Below, in pieces: positions 1 through 5,868 of a DNA stretch of 5,991 nucleotides. The notes beneath the pieces are model-generated. The model saw nothing but the letters and a program-made list of their open reading frames with translations, was not told the DNA's origin and did no database searches. Source of the DNA: Butyrivibrio sp. Lineage in GTDB: Bacteria > Bacillota > Clostridia > Lachnospirales > Lachnospiraceae. A program made the position numbers and the translations under genes. The DNA lies in the NCBI GenBank assembly GCA_024688095.1, contig JAILEJ010000100.1, positions 1 to 5,991 of the forward strand. The letters run 5' to 3'. Numbering within the stretch: position 1 is the stretch's first letter; every line of letters starts with the position of its first letter.

Positions 1-465
1 AATTTTAGAACGCTATATCAACAGCTTTATAAGTTATATTTAGAATGTAAAAACACAAATGTATCTGATGAGGCCTCTGTATCAATATCAATTCTGACTT
101 TGCTGCAATCCCTTATTGCATCTTCCAAAGATAACTCATCAATTTCTGACAGTGTAAAAAAAGCAACCTCTTATATTGCAGAGAACTTCAAAGAAAAAAT
201 ATCAATTAATAAGATTTCTAAAATCGCAGGTTTTAGCCCCTATTACTTTACAAGAGTGTTCAAAAAGGAAACGGGCCTTACTCCACATCAATACCTAATT
301 TCAACAAGAATCTCCGCCGCCAAATACAGTCTTGCTTCAACACAGCTTTCTATTGAAGAAATAGCTTCTACGTGCGGATTTGATGATACAAGTGCCTTTT
401 GCTACACCTTCCGGAAATGGGAAGGACTTACTCCAACCGAATATAGAAAGATAATCAGTCAGTAG
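1..465 (+). CDS. AraC-family transcriptional regulator, C-terminal part (5' end outside window)
   Basis: The frame is open from base 1 to the TAG at 463-465 and encodes 154 residues with no convincing start or ribosome site, so the gene begins upstream. Residues 1-50 look like the helical linker that follows the sensor domain in this family. Residues 51-152 are the AraC/XylS DNA-binding domain with two helix-turn-helix units. The first is about residues 69-90 (ISKIAGFSPYYFTRVFKKE). The second is about 117-139, with the family signature SIEEIASTCGFDD...FRKWEGLTPTEYRK. By family knowledge it binds promoter DNA as a sugar, stress or metabolite-responsive regulator. The effector cannot be told because the sensor domain is missing. 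A TTG at 100 is an internal Leu codon, not a real start. The gene converges on the helicase gene with a 50 bp gap and ends in its own terminator. Family assignment is firm; the target is unknown. Confidence 0.93.
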   Translation, partial: NFRTLYQQLYKLYLECKNTNVSDEASVSISILTLLQSLIASSKDNSSISDSVKKATSYIAENFKEKISINKISKIAGFSPYYFTRVFKKETGLTPHQYLISTRISAAKYSLASTQLSIEEIASTCGFDDTSAFCYTFRKWEGLTPTEYRKIISQ

Positions 466-504
466 CTTATATATAGATATTTCTATATTCTTACAGTTTA
501 TTAA

Positions 505-532
505 TGTCGAAAAATTTATTCGACAATTTTTT
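505..532 (+). terminator. Intrinsic terminator of the AraC-family gene
   Basis: TGTCGAA (505-511) pairs with TTCGACA (519-525) around a 7-base loop, followed by A and six T (527-532). The T run lies on the plus-strand side, so it mainly serves the AraC-family gene. In the minus direction the hairpin is followed only by a broken TTAAT, so termination of the helicase transcript here would be weaker. A second AT-only hairpin, ATATAGA/TCTATAT, sits at 471-488 between stop codon and terminator. The helicase stop codon (516-518) falls in the terminator loop. Confidence 0.8.
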
Positions 533-2615
533 CAAGTGGAGCCCTGAACTGTAGGCGCCTTGTGCCCTCTACCTTTTCAAAATCAATTTCATAAGTCTGA
601 CCTTCAATATCTACGCTTACAACCTTTCCAATGCCAAAATGCTTGTGCATAAGCTTATCTCCAACTTCAAAATCAGCCTTGGGAAGCATGGCCGATGAAT
701 TACCATTGTACATAATCCTGGTATTTCCAACACATTCAATGCACTCCGGATCAAAGTCTCCCATAAATGCTGACTGCCTTATTGAATAGGTCCCTGTTTT
801 GGACGCATAGCTACTCATATATACTTCTTTTCTAGCCCTGGTAACAGCAACATACAAAAGTCTTCGTTCCTCTTCAAGCTGGTCTTCGTTTTGAAGCTTT
901 GCACTGGGAAACTGTCCTTCTACAAGCCCCGGAATAAATACCGTATTAAACTCCAGTCCCTTTGCAGTATGGATAGTCATAATCTTTACAAGATTCTTTT
1001 CATCATCATCATCCTGACTGCTAAAAAGGGCATAATGAGCAAGTAAATCCTCAAGCTTTATCGGATTATCATTCTCTTTTTCTAAATCAGAAATATTGGA
1101 AATAAGTTCAGATACATTATCAATTCTTCTCTGATCAACATCTCCCTGCAGTTCCTGCCTATAGCCTATATCCAATACCTGATTGGCTATATCCAGCGAT
1201 GGCATCTTCTCAAACACCGCATGAAGCCTTGAAATCTCTTTATAATAATTAATTAGCGACTCCTGCTTAACAAGTCCTTTTACTATCTTATCTCCAAGTG
1301 CATTAAACAGAGACATATCCTGCTTTGCCGCATATGCTTTGAGTTCTTCAAGAGACTTTTTGCCAAACTTTCTTCTGGGCCTATTAATTGTACGCTCAAA
1401 ATCCATATCTTTCATATCATAAACCATTCTCATATATGATATGGTAGTCCTTATTTCTTCCGAACTGTAGAACCTGGCTCCACTTACAATTTTATATGGA
1501 ATTTTGTGTGCCACAAAAGCCTCTTCTATTTCCCTTGTCTGAAAAGATGACCTCACAAGAATTGCATTGCTGTCATATCTGTTCCCCTGACTGACAAGCT
1601 TTTGTATAGTCTCTGCAATCCATATTGCCTCTTCTTTTTCAGACGGAAGCTGATTATATAAAGGCTTTTTTCCATCGGAATTATTTGTCACCATTTTCTT
1701 GGGGAGCCTGTTATGATTTGCCTTTATAAGAGAAGCTGCTGCATTAACAATCTGCGGCGTACTCCTGAAATTCATACTAAGCGGAAAGTCCTGCGTATTC
1801 TCATATCTCTTATGAAAATTAATCATATACTCAACTTCAGAACCTCTCCACCCATATATATTCTGGTCATCATCGCCTATAACAAAGAGATTATGAAATT
1901 TACCGGAAAGAAGATGTAGCAGTTCTTCCTGATCACTTGAAACATCCTGGTATTCATCACAAAGAAGATACTGGCACTTATTCTGCCAGGTCTCCAGCGC
2001 ATCTTCATAATGTGCAAATATATAAAGCGTTGCCTGAATAAGGTCTGTAAAATCAAGCATAAAATTGTCTCGTTGTCTTAATAAATAATTCCAGAAAATA
2101 ACCTTTACCTCATCAGCCTCAGTTCCAAGCTTATTCAAAAGTTCCTGCTTATCTGCACCTGCAAGATATGGAATATAATCAAGGTTGCTTTTATAACTTT
2201 CTATCTGATCAAGGACATTGCTTGCTGTCATATCCTTAAGCTCTAATCCAAGCTCATCAGTAATGGTCTTAACAAGCTCAATCTGATCATTATGATCAAG
2301 AATACCAAAAGCTTTTGGCCAACTCAGTCTGTAAATCTCATCCTTTAATATGACATTACAAAATCCATGAAATGTCCCCATAAAACAGTTCGAATCATCC
2401 CCAACAAGCTCTTTAAGCTTTTTCTTCATAGATGATGCTGCTTTATTGGTAAAGGTAAGTCCCACAATAGATGCCGAATCTATATAAAGCTCTTTTATCA
2501 GAAATGCTATCCTGTGCGTAAGACAAAAAGTCTTCCCAGATCCCGGCACCGCTGCGCACCTCTGATACCCTTCCGTTGATTCAATTATTTTTTTCTGTTC
2601 TTTAGTCGCTTTCAT
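516..2615 (-). CDS. UvrD/PcrA-type ATP-dependent DNA helicase (superfamily 1A)
   Basis: This 699-residue protein is an ATP-driven 3'-5' DNA translocase/helicase by family knowledge, acting in the cytoplasm in repair or clearing of replication and transcription conflicts. All SF1A motifs are present. They are the Q motif (TKEQKKII, Q7), Walker A VPGSGKT (23-29), motif Ia LTFTNKAA (53-60), Walker B LLCDEYQD (217-224), motif III IGDDDQNIYGWRG (246-258), motif IV MNFRST (281-286), motif V IMTIHTAKGLEF (545-556) and motif VI VAVTRARK (589-596). Residues about 648-699 (VGDKLMHKHFGIGKVVSV...LEKIVE) match the Tudor-like C-terminal domain through which PcrA/UvrD binds RNA polymerase. It is slightly shorter than typical PcrA, and VPGSGKT differs from the usual AGSGKT-type sequence. 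A lineage-specific PcrA paralogue is therefore as likely as PcrA itself, and I give no symbol. The ATG at 2615 starts just before the Q motif. No good Shine-Dalgarno lies at normal distance; see the promoter entry. The gene appears to be monocistronic. Confidence 0.95.
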   Translation of the reverse strand: MKATKEQKKIIESTEGYQRCAAVPGSGKTFCLTHRIAFLIKELYIDSASIVGLTFTNKAASSMKKKLKELVGDDSNCFMGTFHGFCNVILKDEIYRLSWPKAFGILDHNDQIELVKTITDELGLELKDMTASNVLDQIESYKSNLDYIPYLAGADKQELLNKLGTEADEVKVIFWNYLLRQRDNFMLDFTDLIQATLYIFAHYEDALETWQNKCQYLLCDEYQDVSSDQEELLHLLSGKFHNLFVIGDDDQNIYGWRGSEVEYMINFHKRYENTQDFPLSMNFRSTPQIVNAAASLIKANHNRLPKKMVTNNSDGKKPLYNQLPSEKEEAIWIAETIQKLVSQGNRYDSNAILVRSSFQTREIEEAFVAHKIPYKIVSGARFYSSEEIRTTISYMRMVYDMKDMDFERTINRPRRKFGKKSLEELKAYAAKQDMSLFNALGDKIVKGLVKQESLINYYKEISRLHAVFEKMPSLDIANQVLDIGYRQELQGDVDQRRIDNVSELISNISDLEKENDNPIKLEDLLAHYALFSSQDDDDEKNLVKIMTIHTAKGLEFNTVFIPGLVEGQFPSAKLQNEDQLEEERRLLYVAVTRARKEVYMSSYASKTGTYSIRQSAFMGDFDPECIECVGNTRIMYNGNSSAMLPKADFEVGDKLMHKHFGIGKVVSVDIEGQTYEIDFEKVEGTRRLQFRAPLEKIVE

Positions 2616-2622
2616 GCCTAAC

Positions 2623-2652
2623 AGTATACCATACCTCTATCATTAATGCGAA
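2623..2652 (-). promoter_or_regulatory. Extended -10 promoter of the helicase gene, probably leaderless
   Basis: On the minus strand TATACT (2628-2623) is preceded by TGG (2631-2629), a textbook extended -10. TTCGCA (2652-2647) lies 18 bp upstream as a weak -35. Only seven bases (GTTAGGC) separate the -10 from the ATG at 2615. Transcription is therefore expected to start within about 0-3 bases of the start codon, leaving no room for a ribosome-binding site. The AGAGG further upstream (about 2634-2638) overlaps the promoter and is too far from the ATG to serve. Confidence 0.6.
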
Positions 2653-2666
2653 CATATATTCTTTTT

Positions 2667-2723
2667 CTTCTCTGAAGTCATAATCTTCCACTTTTCCACT
2701 TTTCTTCTTACTTTTTATGACTT
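2667..2723 (+). repeat. Direct repeat copy 1 (57 bp; pairs with 2812-2860)
   Basis: This block and 2812-2860 are the same sequence except for one A/G change and an extra eight bases, CCACTTTT, in this copy. Each begins CTTCTCTGAAGTCATAATC and ends TTTTTATGACTT, so each carries one complete forward/inverted site pair. The 8 bp difference is itself an adjacent duplication, which suggests slippage. Confidence 0.8.
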
Positions 2724-2892
2724 TTAGACCACCACCTGTTTCATATAAGTCATAAATTCTATGTATTCTCTCCCCTTCCAGCTTGCATTTATGACTCTAC
2801 AGCTCTTCCTCCTTCTCTGAAGTCATAATCTTCCACTTTTCTTCTTGCTTTTTATGACTTCTGAATCTGCATTTCTGCACATCAAGTCATAA
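2675..2892. repeat. Seven alternating AAGTCATAA / TTATGACTT sites
   Basis: Forward AAGTCATAA occurs at 2675, 2747, 2820 and 2884. The inverted form TTATGACTT occurs at 2715 and 2852, and as TTATGACTC at 2789. Orientation alternates strictly along the series. Centre-to-centre spacings are 40, 32, 42, 31, 32 and 32 bp, close to three or four turns of DNA. Pairs can form hairpins with 23-33 base loops; the best is GAAGTCATAA (2819-2828) with TTATGACTTC (2852-2861). The series ends about 25 bp upstream of the helicase -35. It may be an operator array or an RNA/DNA hairpin series; no known family is recognised. Confidence 0.75.
2812..2860 (+). repeat. Direct repeat copy 2 (49 bp; pairs with 2667-2723)
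   Basis: This is the shorter copy, 145 bp downstream of the first and lacking the CCACTTTT duplication. The near identity implies recent segmental duplication or maintained selection, in contrast to the diverged sequence between the copies (2724-2811). Confidence 0.8.
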
Positions 2893-2942
2893 TTTCTCCA
2901 TGTGACTGCATATTTTATTTATCAGGTTGTTGATTACCTTGT

Positions 2943-2987
2943 AGACAGGTGAACTTTTAGTGATATAGAAGAGACTATTAAAAACCT
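2943..2987 (+). repeat. Left flanking repeat R1 of the 53-bp array
   Basis: R1 (AGACAGGTGAACTT... to ...CTATTAAAAACCT) matches R2 at 3424-3467 at roughly four of five positions with one indel. Shared blocks are TGAACTT, AGTG, TAGAA and AGACTATTAAAA. R1 also holds a plus-strand promoter-like pair: TAGACA (2942-2947), 16 bp, then TATAGA (2964-2969) with TG one base before it. Whether it is a promoter is uncertain. Confidence 0.65.
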
Positions 2988-2995
2988 ATTTTAAT

Positions 2996-3417
2996 TTCAT
3001 TCCATTTTTTGTTTTTTTATCTTGAAGAATTAAATTCCTGGTTTGTATTCATTCCATTTCTAATTTTTCTTGATATCTGGAATTAACCTCACCCTAACCA
3101 CTACATTCGAATTTTCAGTTTTTCATCTTGAAGAATTAAATTCCTGCTTTGTATTCATTCCATTTCTCTTTTTCTTGATATCTGGAATTAACCTCATACT
3201 AACCACTACATTCGAATTTTAAGTTTTTCATCTTGAAGAATTAAATTTCTGCTTTGTATTCATTCCATTTCTATTTTTCTTGATGTCTGGAATAAACTTC
3301 ACTCTAACCACTCAATTCCAATTATCTGTTTCCGACCTTAAAGAATTAAATTGCACCTATCTATATCATTCCATTTTTCTGTTTTTTGTCTTTATGAATT
3401 AAATTCCTATTGAATTC
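2996..3417. repeat. Array of eight 52-53 bp units in about 106-bp dimers
   Basis: Units start at about 2996, 3048, 3106, 3154, 3211, 3259, 3316 and 3365. Each opens with CATTC(C/G), continues with a T-rich tract and carries GAATTAA. The motif begins at 3027, 3080, 3133, 3185, 3238, 3290 (GAATAAA), 3343 and 3396, giving intervals of 53, 53, 52, 53, 52, 53 and 53 bp. Two unit types alternate. One has TTGATATCTGGAATTAACC and a CTAACCACTA tail. The other has TTCGAATTTT and CTTGAAGAATTAAATTC, whose last 11 bases are an odd-centred palindrome. The outermost units resemble each other. The inner dimers at 3048-3153 and 3154-3258 are nearly identical and the third is diverged. The array has no coding potential. 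Function is unknown. Confidence 0.85.
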
Positions 3418-3423
3418 TCAAAC

Positions 3424-3467
3424 AGACGATGAACTTCCAGTGCTTTAGAAAAGACTATTAAAAGCCT
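3424..3467 (+). repeat. Right flanking repeat R2 of the 53-bp array
   Basis: R2 is the second copy of the diverged direct repeat, 481 bp from R1, in the same orientation and immediately beyond the last array unit. The promoter-like bases of R1 are less well kept here (TTTAGA instead of TATAGA). Confidence 0.65.
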
Positions 3468-3508
3468 CTTTCAGGGAAGAACCCTTATTTGGATGCGCAT
3501 ACTTAATG

Positions 3509-3552
3509 AAAAAAAGCGATATAACAAACGCTTTGTCTGTTATATCGCTTTT
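3509..3552 (-). terminator. Intrinsic terminator of the purO-AICAR formyltransferase operon
   Basis: AAAAGCGATATAACA (3512-3526) and TGTTATATCGCTTTT (3538-3552) form a perfect 15 bp inverted repeat with an 11-base loop. Read on the minus strand the stem runs into seven T (3515-3509, partly in the stem), so it suits transcripts coming from the purine operon, about 108 bases after its last stop codon. On the plus strand only four T follow, so plus-strand termination is possible but weaker. The stem is long but GC-poor. It lies at the centre of a larger inverted repeat (3487-3495 with 3570-3578). Confidence 0.85.
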
Positions 3553-3659
3553 AGAATTTAGTTCTCCTACATCCAAATCAAAGCGAATGCGTGTTCTGAA
3601 TGATACGGATACTTTATATTCATTTCGTAGCCTTGAAGAAGTTCACCTTCAAGTAATTA

Positions 3660-4838
3660 TCAATGGTGGAAAAGGCGAAGTCCTGTGAAGGCCATTACCA
3701 TGTCGTGTGAGTTAGCAGCTTCGATAACGTTGTCATCTCTTACTGAACCACCAGGCTGAGCAACATACTTTACACCACTTCTGAAAGCTCTCTCGATGTT
3801 ATCGCCAAATGGGAAGAATGCATCAGAACCAAGAGCTACATCTGTGTTCTTTGAAAGCCATGCCTTCTTGTCTGCTTCTGTAAATACTTCTGGTTTTGTC
3901 TTAAAGATATTCTGCCACTTTCCATCCTCAAGTACATCCATATAATCAGCACCAATGTAAAGATCGATAGCATTATCTCTGTCAGGTCTCTTGATAGAAT
4001 CAAGAAATGGAAGTTCAAGTACCTGTGGAGCCTGTCTGAGGAACCAGTTGTCTGCCTTACTTCCTGCAAGTCTTGTGCAGTGAATTCTTGACTGCTGTCC
4101 TGCGCCAATACCAATAGCCTGTCCACCCTTTACATAGCAAACTGAGTTTGACTGTGTATATTTAAGAGTAATAAGTGAAATGATAAGATCAATCTTTGCT
4201 GATTCTGGAAGATCTTTATTATCAGTAACAATATTATTAAAGAGGTCTTCTCCTATTTCGATATTGTTATGTCCCTGCTCAAATGTAACACCAAATACCT
4301 GCTTTTTCTCAATAGCTGCTGGTGTGTAATTAGGATCAATCTTGATTACTGCATAATTTCCACCCTTTTTAGCCTTAAGCATTTCAAGTGCGTCATCATC
4401 ATAATCTGGAGCAATGATTCCATCTGATACTTCTCTCTTTACAAGCTTTGCTGTTGCAGCATCACACTTATCAGAAAGAGAAATAAAATCACCAAATGAA
4501 GACATACGGTCAGCGCCTCTTGCTCTTGCATAAGCACTTGCAAGTGGTGTAAGCTCGCCCATATCCTCTACCCAATAAATCTTCTTTTCAATCTCTGTAA
4601 GAGGTGTACCTACAGCAGCACCTGCCGGTGATACATGCTTAAAAGATGTTGCTGCTGGAAGACCAGTTGCTTTCTTAAGCTCAGATACAAGCTGCCAGCC
4701 ATTAAATGCATCAAGAAGATTGATGAATCCTGGCTTTCCGTTTAATACTTCGATTGGAAGTTCGCTTCCATCTTCCATATATATTCTTGATGGTTTCTGA
4801 TTTGGATTACAACCATATTTAAGTGCAAGTTCTTTCAT
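3660..4838 (-). CDS. purH: Stand-alone AICAR formyltransferase (PurH transformylase domain only)
   Basis: The enzyme transfers the formyl group of 10-formyltetrahydrofolate to AICAR, giving FAICAR, the penultimate step of IMP synthesis. The 392-residue protein has only the transformylase part of PurH; the N-terminal MGS-like IMP cyclohydrolase domain of bifunctional PurH (usually a little over 500 residues) is absent. Visible signatures are SFKHVSPAGAAVG (65-77), containing the Lys67-His68 pair equivalent to the catalytic Lys-His of PurH. Others are GIGAGQQSRIHCTRLAG (243-259), ALGSDAFFPFGDNIERA (335-351), VAQPGGSVRDDNVI (359-372) and the usual C-terminal MAFTGLRLFHH. I chose the ATG at 4838 because GAAAGGGA lies 6 bases upstream. 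A TTG at 4859 would swallow that site. The missing cyclohydrolase is supplied by purO just upstream, 207 bp away in the same operon. Some authors use purV for this single-domain form. Confidence 0.96.
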   Translation of the reverse strand: MKELALKYGCNPNQKPSRIYMEDGSELPIEVLNGKPGFINLLDAFNGWQLVSELKKATGLPAATSFKHVSPAGAAVGTPLTEIEKKIYWVEDMGELTPLASAYARARGADRMSSFGDFISLSDKCDAATAKLVKREVSDGIIAPDYDDDALEMLKAKKGGNYAVIKIDPNYTPAAIEKKQVFGVTFEQGHNNIEIGEDLFNNIVTDNKDLPESAKIDLIISLITLKYTQSNSVCYVKGGQAIGIGAGQQSRIHCTRLAGSKADNWFLRQAPQVLELPFLDSIKRPDRDNAIDLYIGADYMDVLEDGKWQNIFKTKPEVFTEADKKAWLSKNTDVALGSDAFFPFGDNIERAFRSGVKYVAQPGGSVRDDNVIEAANSHDMVMAFTGLRLFHH

Positions 4839-4853
4839 ATTATTCCCTTTCTT

Positions 4854-5081
4854 TTTCAAAAAAACTTAGAATCGTTCTCCGACTAATCTCTTTATTATTT
4901 CTCTTATTAACAACTCTACTCTCATATTCTACAAAAGCTTAAAATGTTAATACCTGTCTACTCTTTTTATTACTTATTCTTATTAACATCTCTACTCTCA
5001 TATTCTACAAAAGCTTAAATTGTTTATACTTATCTACTCTATTTATTACTTATTCTTATTTACAATTCTGCTCTCATATTC
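4854..5081 (-). repeat. Three tandem 76-bp units derived from the purO 3' end
   Basis: The sequence CTCTCATATTC recurs at 4919, 4995 and 5071, exactly 76 bp apart. Reading on the minus strand, unit 1 (5081-5006) begins inside purO with the codons for EYESRIVNKNK and the stop, then runs through an AAGCTTTTGTA tail. Unit 2 (5005-4930) and unit 3 (4929-about 4854) repeat it, with unit 3 most diverged. The untranslated copies would still read EYESRDVNKNK-stop and EYESRVVNKR, so they are gene-derived. The array fills the purO to formyltransferase gap up to the ribosome site of the second gene. No strong hairpin is seen. Confidence 0.88.
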
Positions 5082-5753
5082 ACCAGTCTCAAGGTTAATA
5101 TAACGAGTGAAAAGAGATACCTTGTTGTCTTCGTTAAGTGCATTCCATACATTGTTTGTAAATGTATCAATATCGCCCTTAATATCTACAAGAGTAGGCT
5201 CACCTTCATAACTTGGAAGTGGATTTCCATCACTCATGTATGTATGGATAAAATAGCCTTCTCCTGCTTTGAAATTATCATATGTAAATGTAAATCTATG
5301 ACAAGCTGAAGGATCACCATGATTGCTCTTAAGAATAGACATAGCAAAATCATAATTACCATCCTGGACATGCATGATACCTGAAATTCTAGGTGTATAG
5401 TTAGGAGCATCTGGTTCAAACTCTCTTGTTCTAAGAGCCTGCTCAAATGTATACTGCTTATCCATAAGCTCATAAATTGTATCTGTCTGATCACCATTTG
5501 TAACAATTGTGTAGTTACCAAGTGTACGAACAGGTGCATAGATAATAAGACTTGGATCTTCCATCTTAGAAGGATCAAATGCCTGAGTACGGATTCCTGT
5601 TCCATCTTCTACGAATACTCTGTTTCTGCTATTCTCACTTCTTCCCATAATGAAGTAAGCACATACAGCATACTTTCCATCTTCTGAAGTACCGATTACA
5701 ATTCCTCTTCCTGGGTAAGCGTTTGATGATAGTTCCTTAACTAACTCTGTCAT
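5046..5753 (-). CDS. purO: PurO-type (archaeal-like) IMP cyclohydrolase
   Basis: This 235-residue cytoplasmic enzyme closes FAICAR to IMP, the last step of de novo purine synthesis. It resembles the PurO/IMP_cyclohyd family first known from methanogens, not the MGS-like cyclohydrolase domain of bacterial PurH. Supporting stretches are YPGRGIVIG (13-21), near the N-terminus as in PurO, then GRSENSRNRVF (37-47), a central LGNYTIVTNGDQTDTI (78-93) and FTRYINLETGEYESR near the C-terminus. Length fits the family (about 200-240). The ATG at 5753 is chosen because AAGGAG lies ideally placed, 6 bases away. The longer open frame up to 5930 is riboswitch RNA, not protein. The gene sits first in the operon behind a ZTP riboswitch, with the matching AICAR formyltransferase downstream, which strongly supports the assignment. 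Its last 12 codons belong to a triplicated 76 bp unit. Confidence 0.93.
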   Translation of the reverse strand: MTELVKELSSNAYPGRGIVIGTSEDGKYAVCAYFIMGRSENSRNRVFVEDGTGIRTQAFDPSKMEDPSLIIYAPVRTLGNYTIVTNGDQTDTIYELMDKQYTFEQALRTREFEPDAPNYTPRISGIMHVQDGNYDFAMSILKSNHGDPSACHRFTFTYDNFKAGEGYFIHTYMSDGNPLPSYEGEPTLVDIKGDIDTFTNNVWNALNEDNKVSLFTRYINLETGEYESRIVNKNK

Positions 5754-5817
5754 GTTTCTCTCCTTTTTAATCAAAGATCTGTTTGTTTTTGAATTCTCCA
5801 AAAACACATTTTTTGCA

Positions 5818-5868
5818 AATAAAAAACCGCCTGAACAACCCTTGTATACAAACGGTTGCCCAGGCGGT
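5818..5868 (-). terminator. Expression-platform terminator of the ZTP riboswitch
   Basis: In the minus-strand RNA the 15 bases at 5868-5854 (ACCGCCUGGGCAACC) pair with 5840-5826 (GGUUGUUCAGGCGGU), including two G-U pairs, with a 13-base loop and then UUUUUUAUUU. The 5' arm contains the aptamer's conserved CCGCCUGGGC. Ligand binding that locks CCGCC into the pseudoknot must therefore block the terminator: without ZTP the transcript stops here, and with ZTP it continues into purO. The terminator ends about 65 bases before the purO start. Confidence 0.92.

Larger units (their letters stand above)
2616..3659. other. 1.04 kb gene-free, repeat-structured intergenic region
   Basis: No reading frame here has a credible start, ribosome site or recognisable protein, on either strand. 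The stretch is AT-rich with long pyrimidine tracts on the plus strand. It holds, in order, the helicase promoter, alternating 9 bp inverted sites (2675-2892), a diverged direct repeat (2943-2987), an array of eight 52-53 bp units (2996-3417), the second copy of the direct repeat (3424-3467), a nested palindrome with the purine operon terminator (3487-3578), and the 3' untranslated part of the AICAR formyltransferase gene (3553-3659). The last contains a small hairpin, CTTGAAG/CTTCAAG (3632-3653), without a T run. I see nothing distinctive in about 2893-2942. Confidence 0.75.

Noticed and set aside
1713..1919. 68-codon plus-strand open frame
   Set aside because: It lies wholly inside the helicase gene on the opposite strand, which has a full motif set, and its translation resembles no domain.
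2667..3417. CRISPR array
   Set aside because: Repeats are diverged or alternate in orientation, the 53-bp units abut without unique spacers, and no cas gene is in the window.
2616..3480. Replication origin or iteron plasmid origin
   Set aside because: No TTATCCACA-type DnaA boxes and no replication initiator gene nearby. Spacing alone is not enough to call it.
2943..3578. Insertion sequence or integron cassette
   Set aside because: No transposase or integrase remnant and no terminal inverted repeats with target duplication. The nested palindrome does not show a recognisable attC core.
3506..3688. 60-codon plus-strand open frame starting MKKSDITNA
   Set aside because: Its first codons are the operon terminator hairpin and its last codons overlap the formyltransferase 3' end. 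It has no ribosome site, and the peptide is not recognisable.
3836..4126. 96-codon minus-strand open frame
   Set aside because: Another frame of the AICAR formyltransferase, whose motifs are intact across this stretch.
5234..5605. 123-codon minus-strand open frame
   Set aside because: Another frame of purO; low-complexity Leu/Ile/Met-rich translation typical of a shifted frame.
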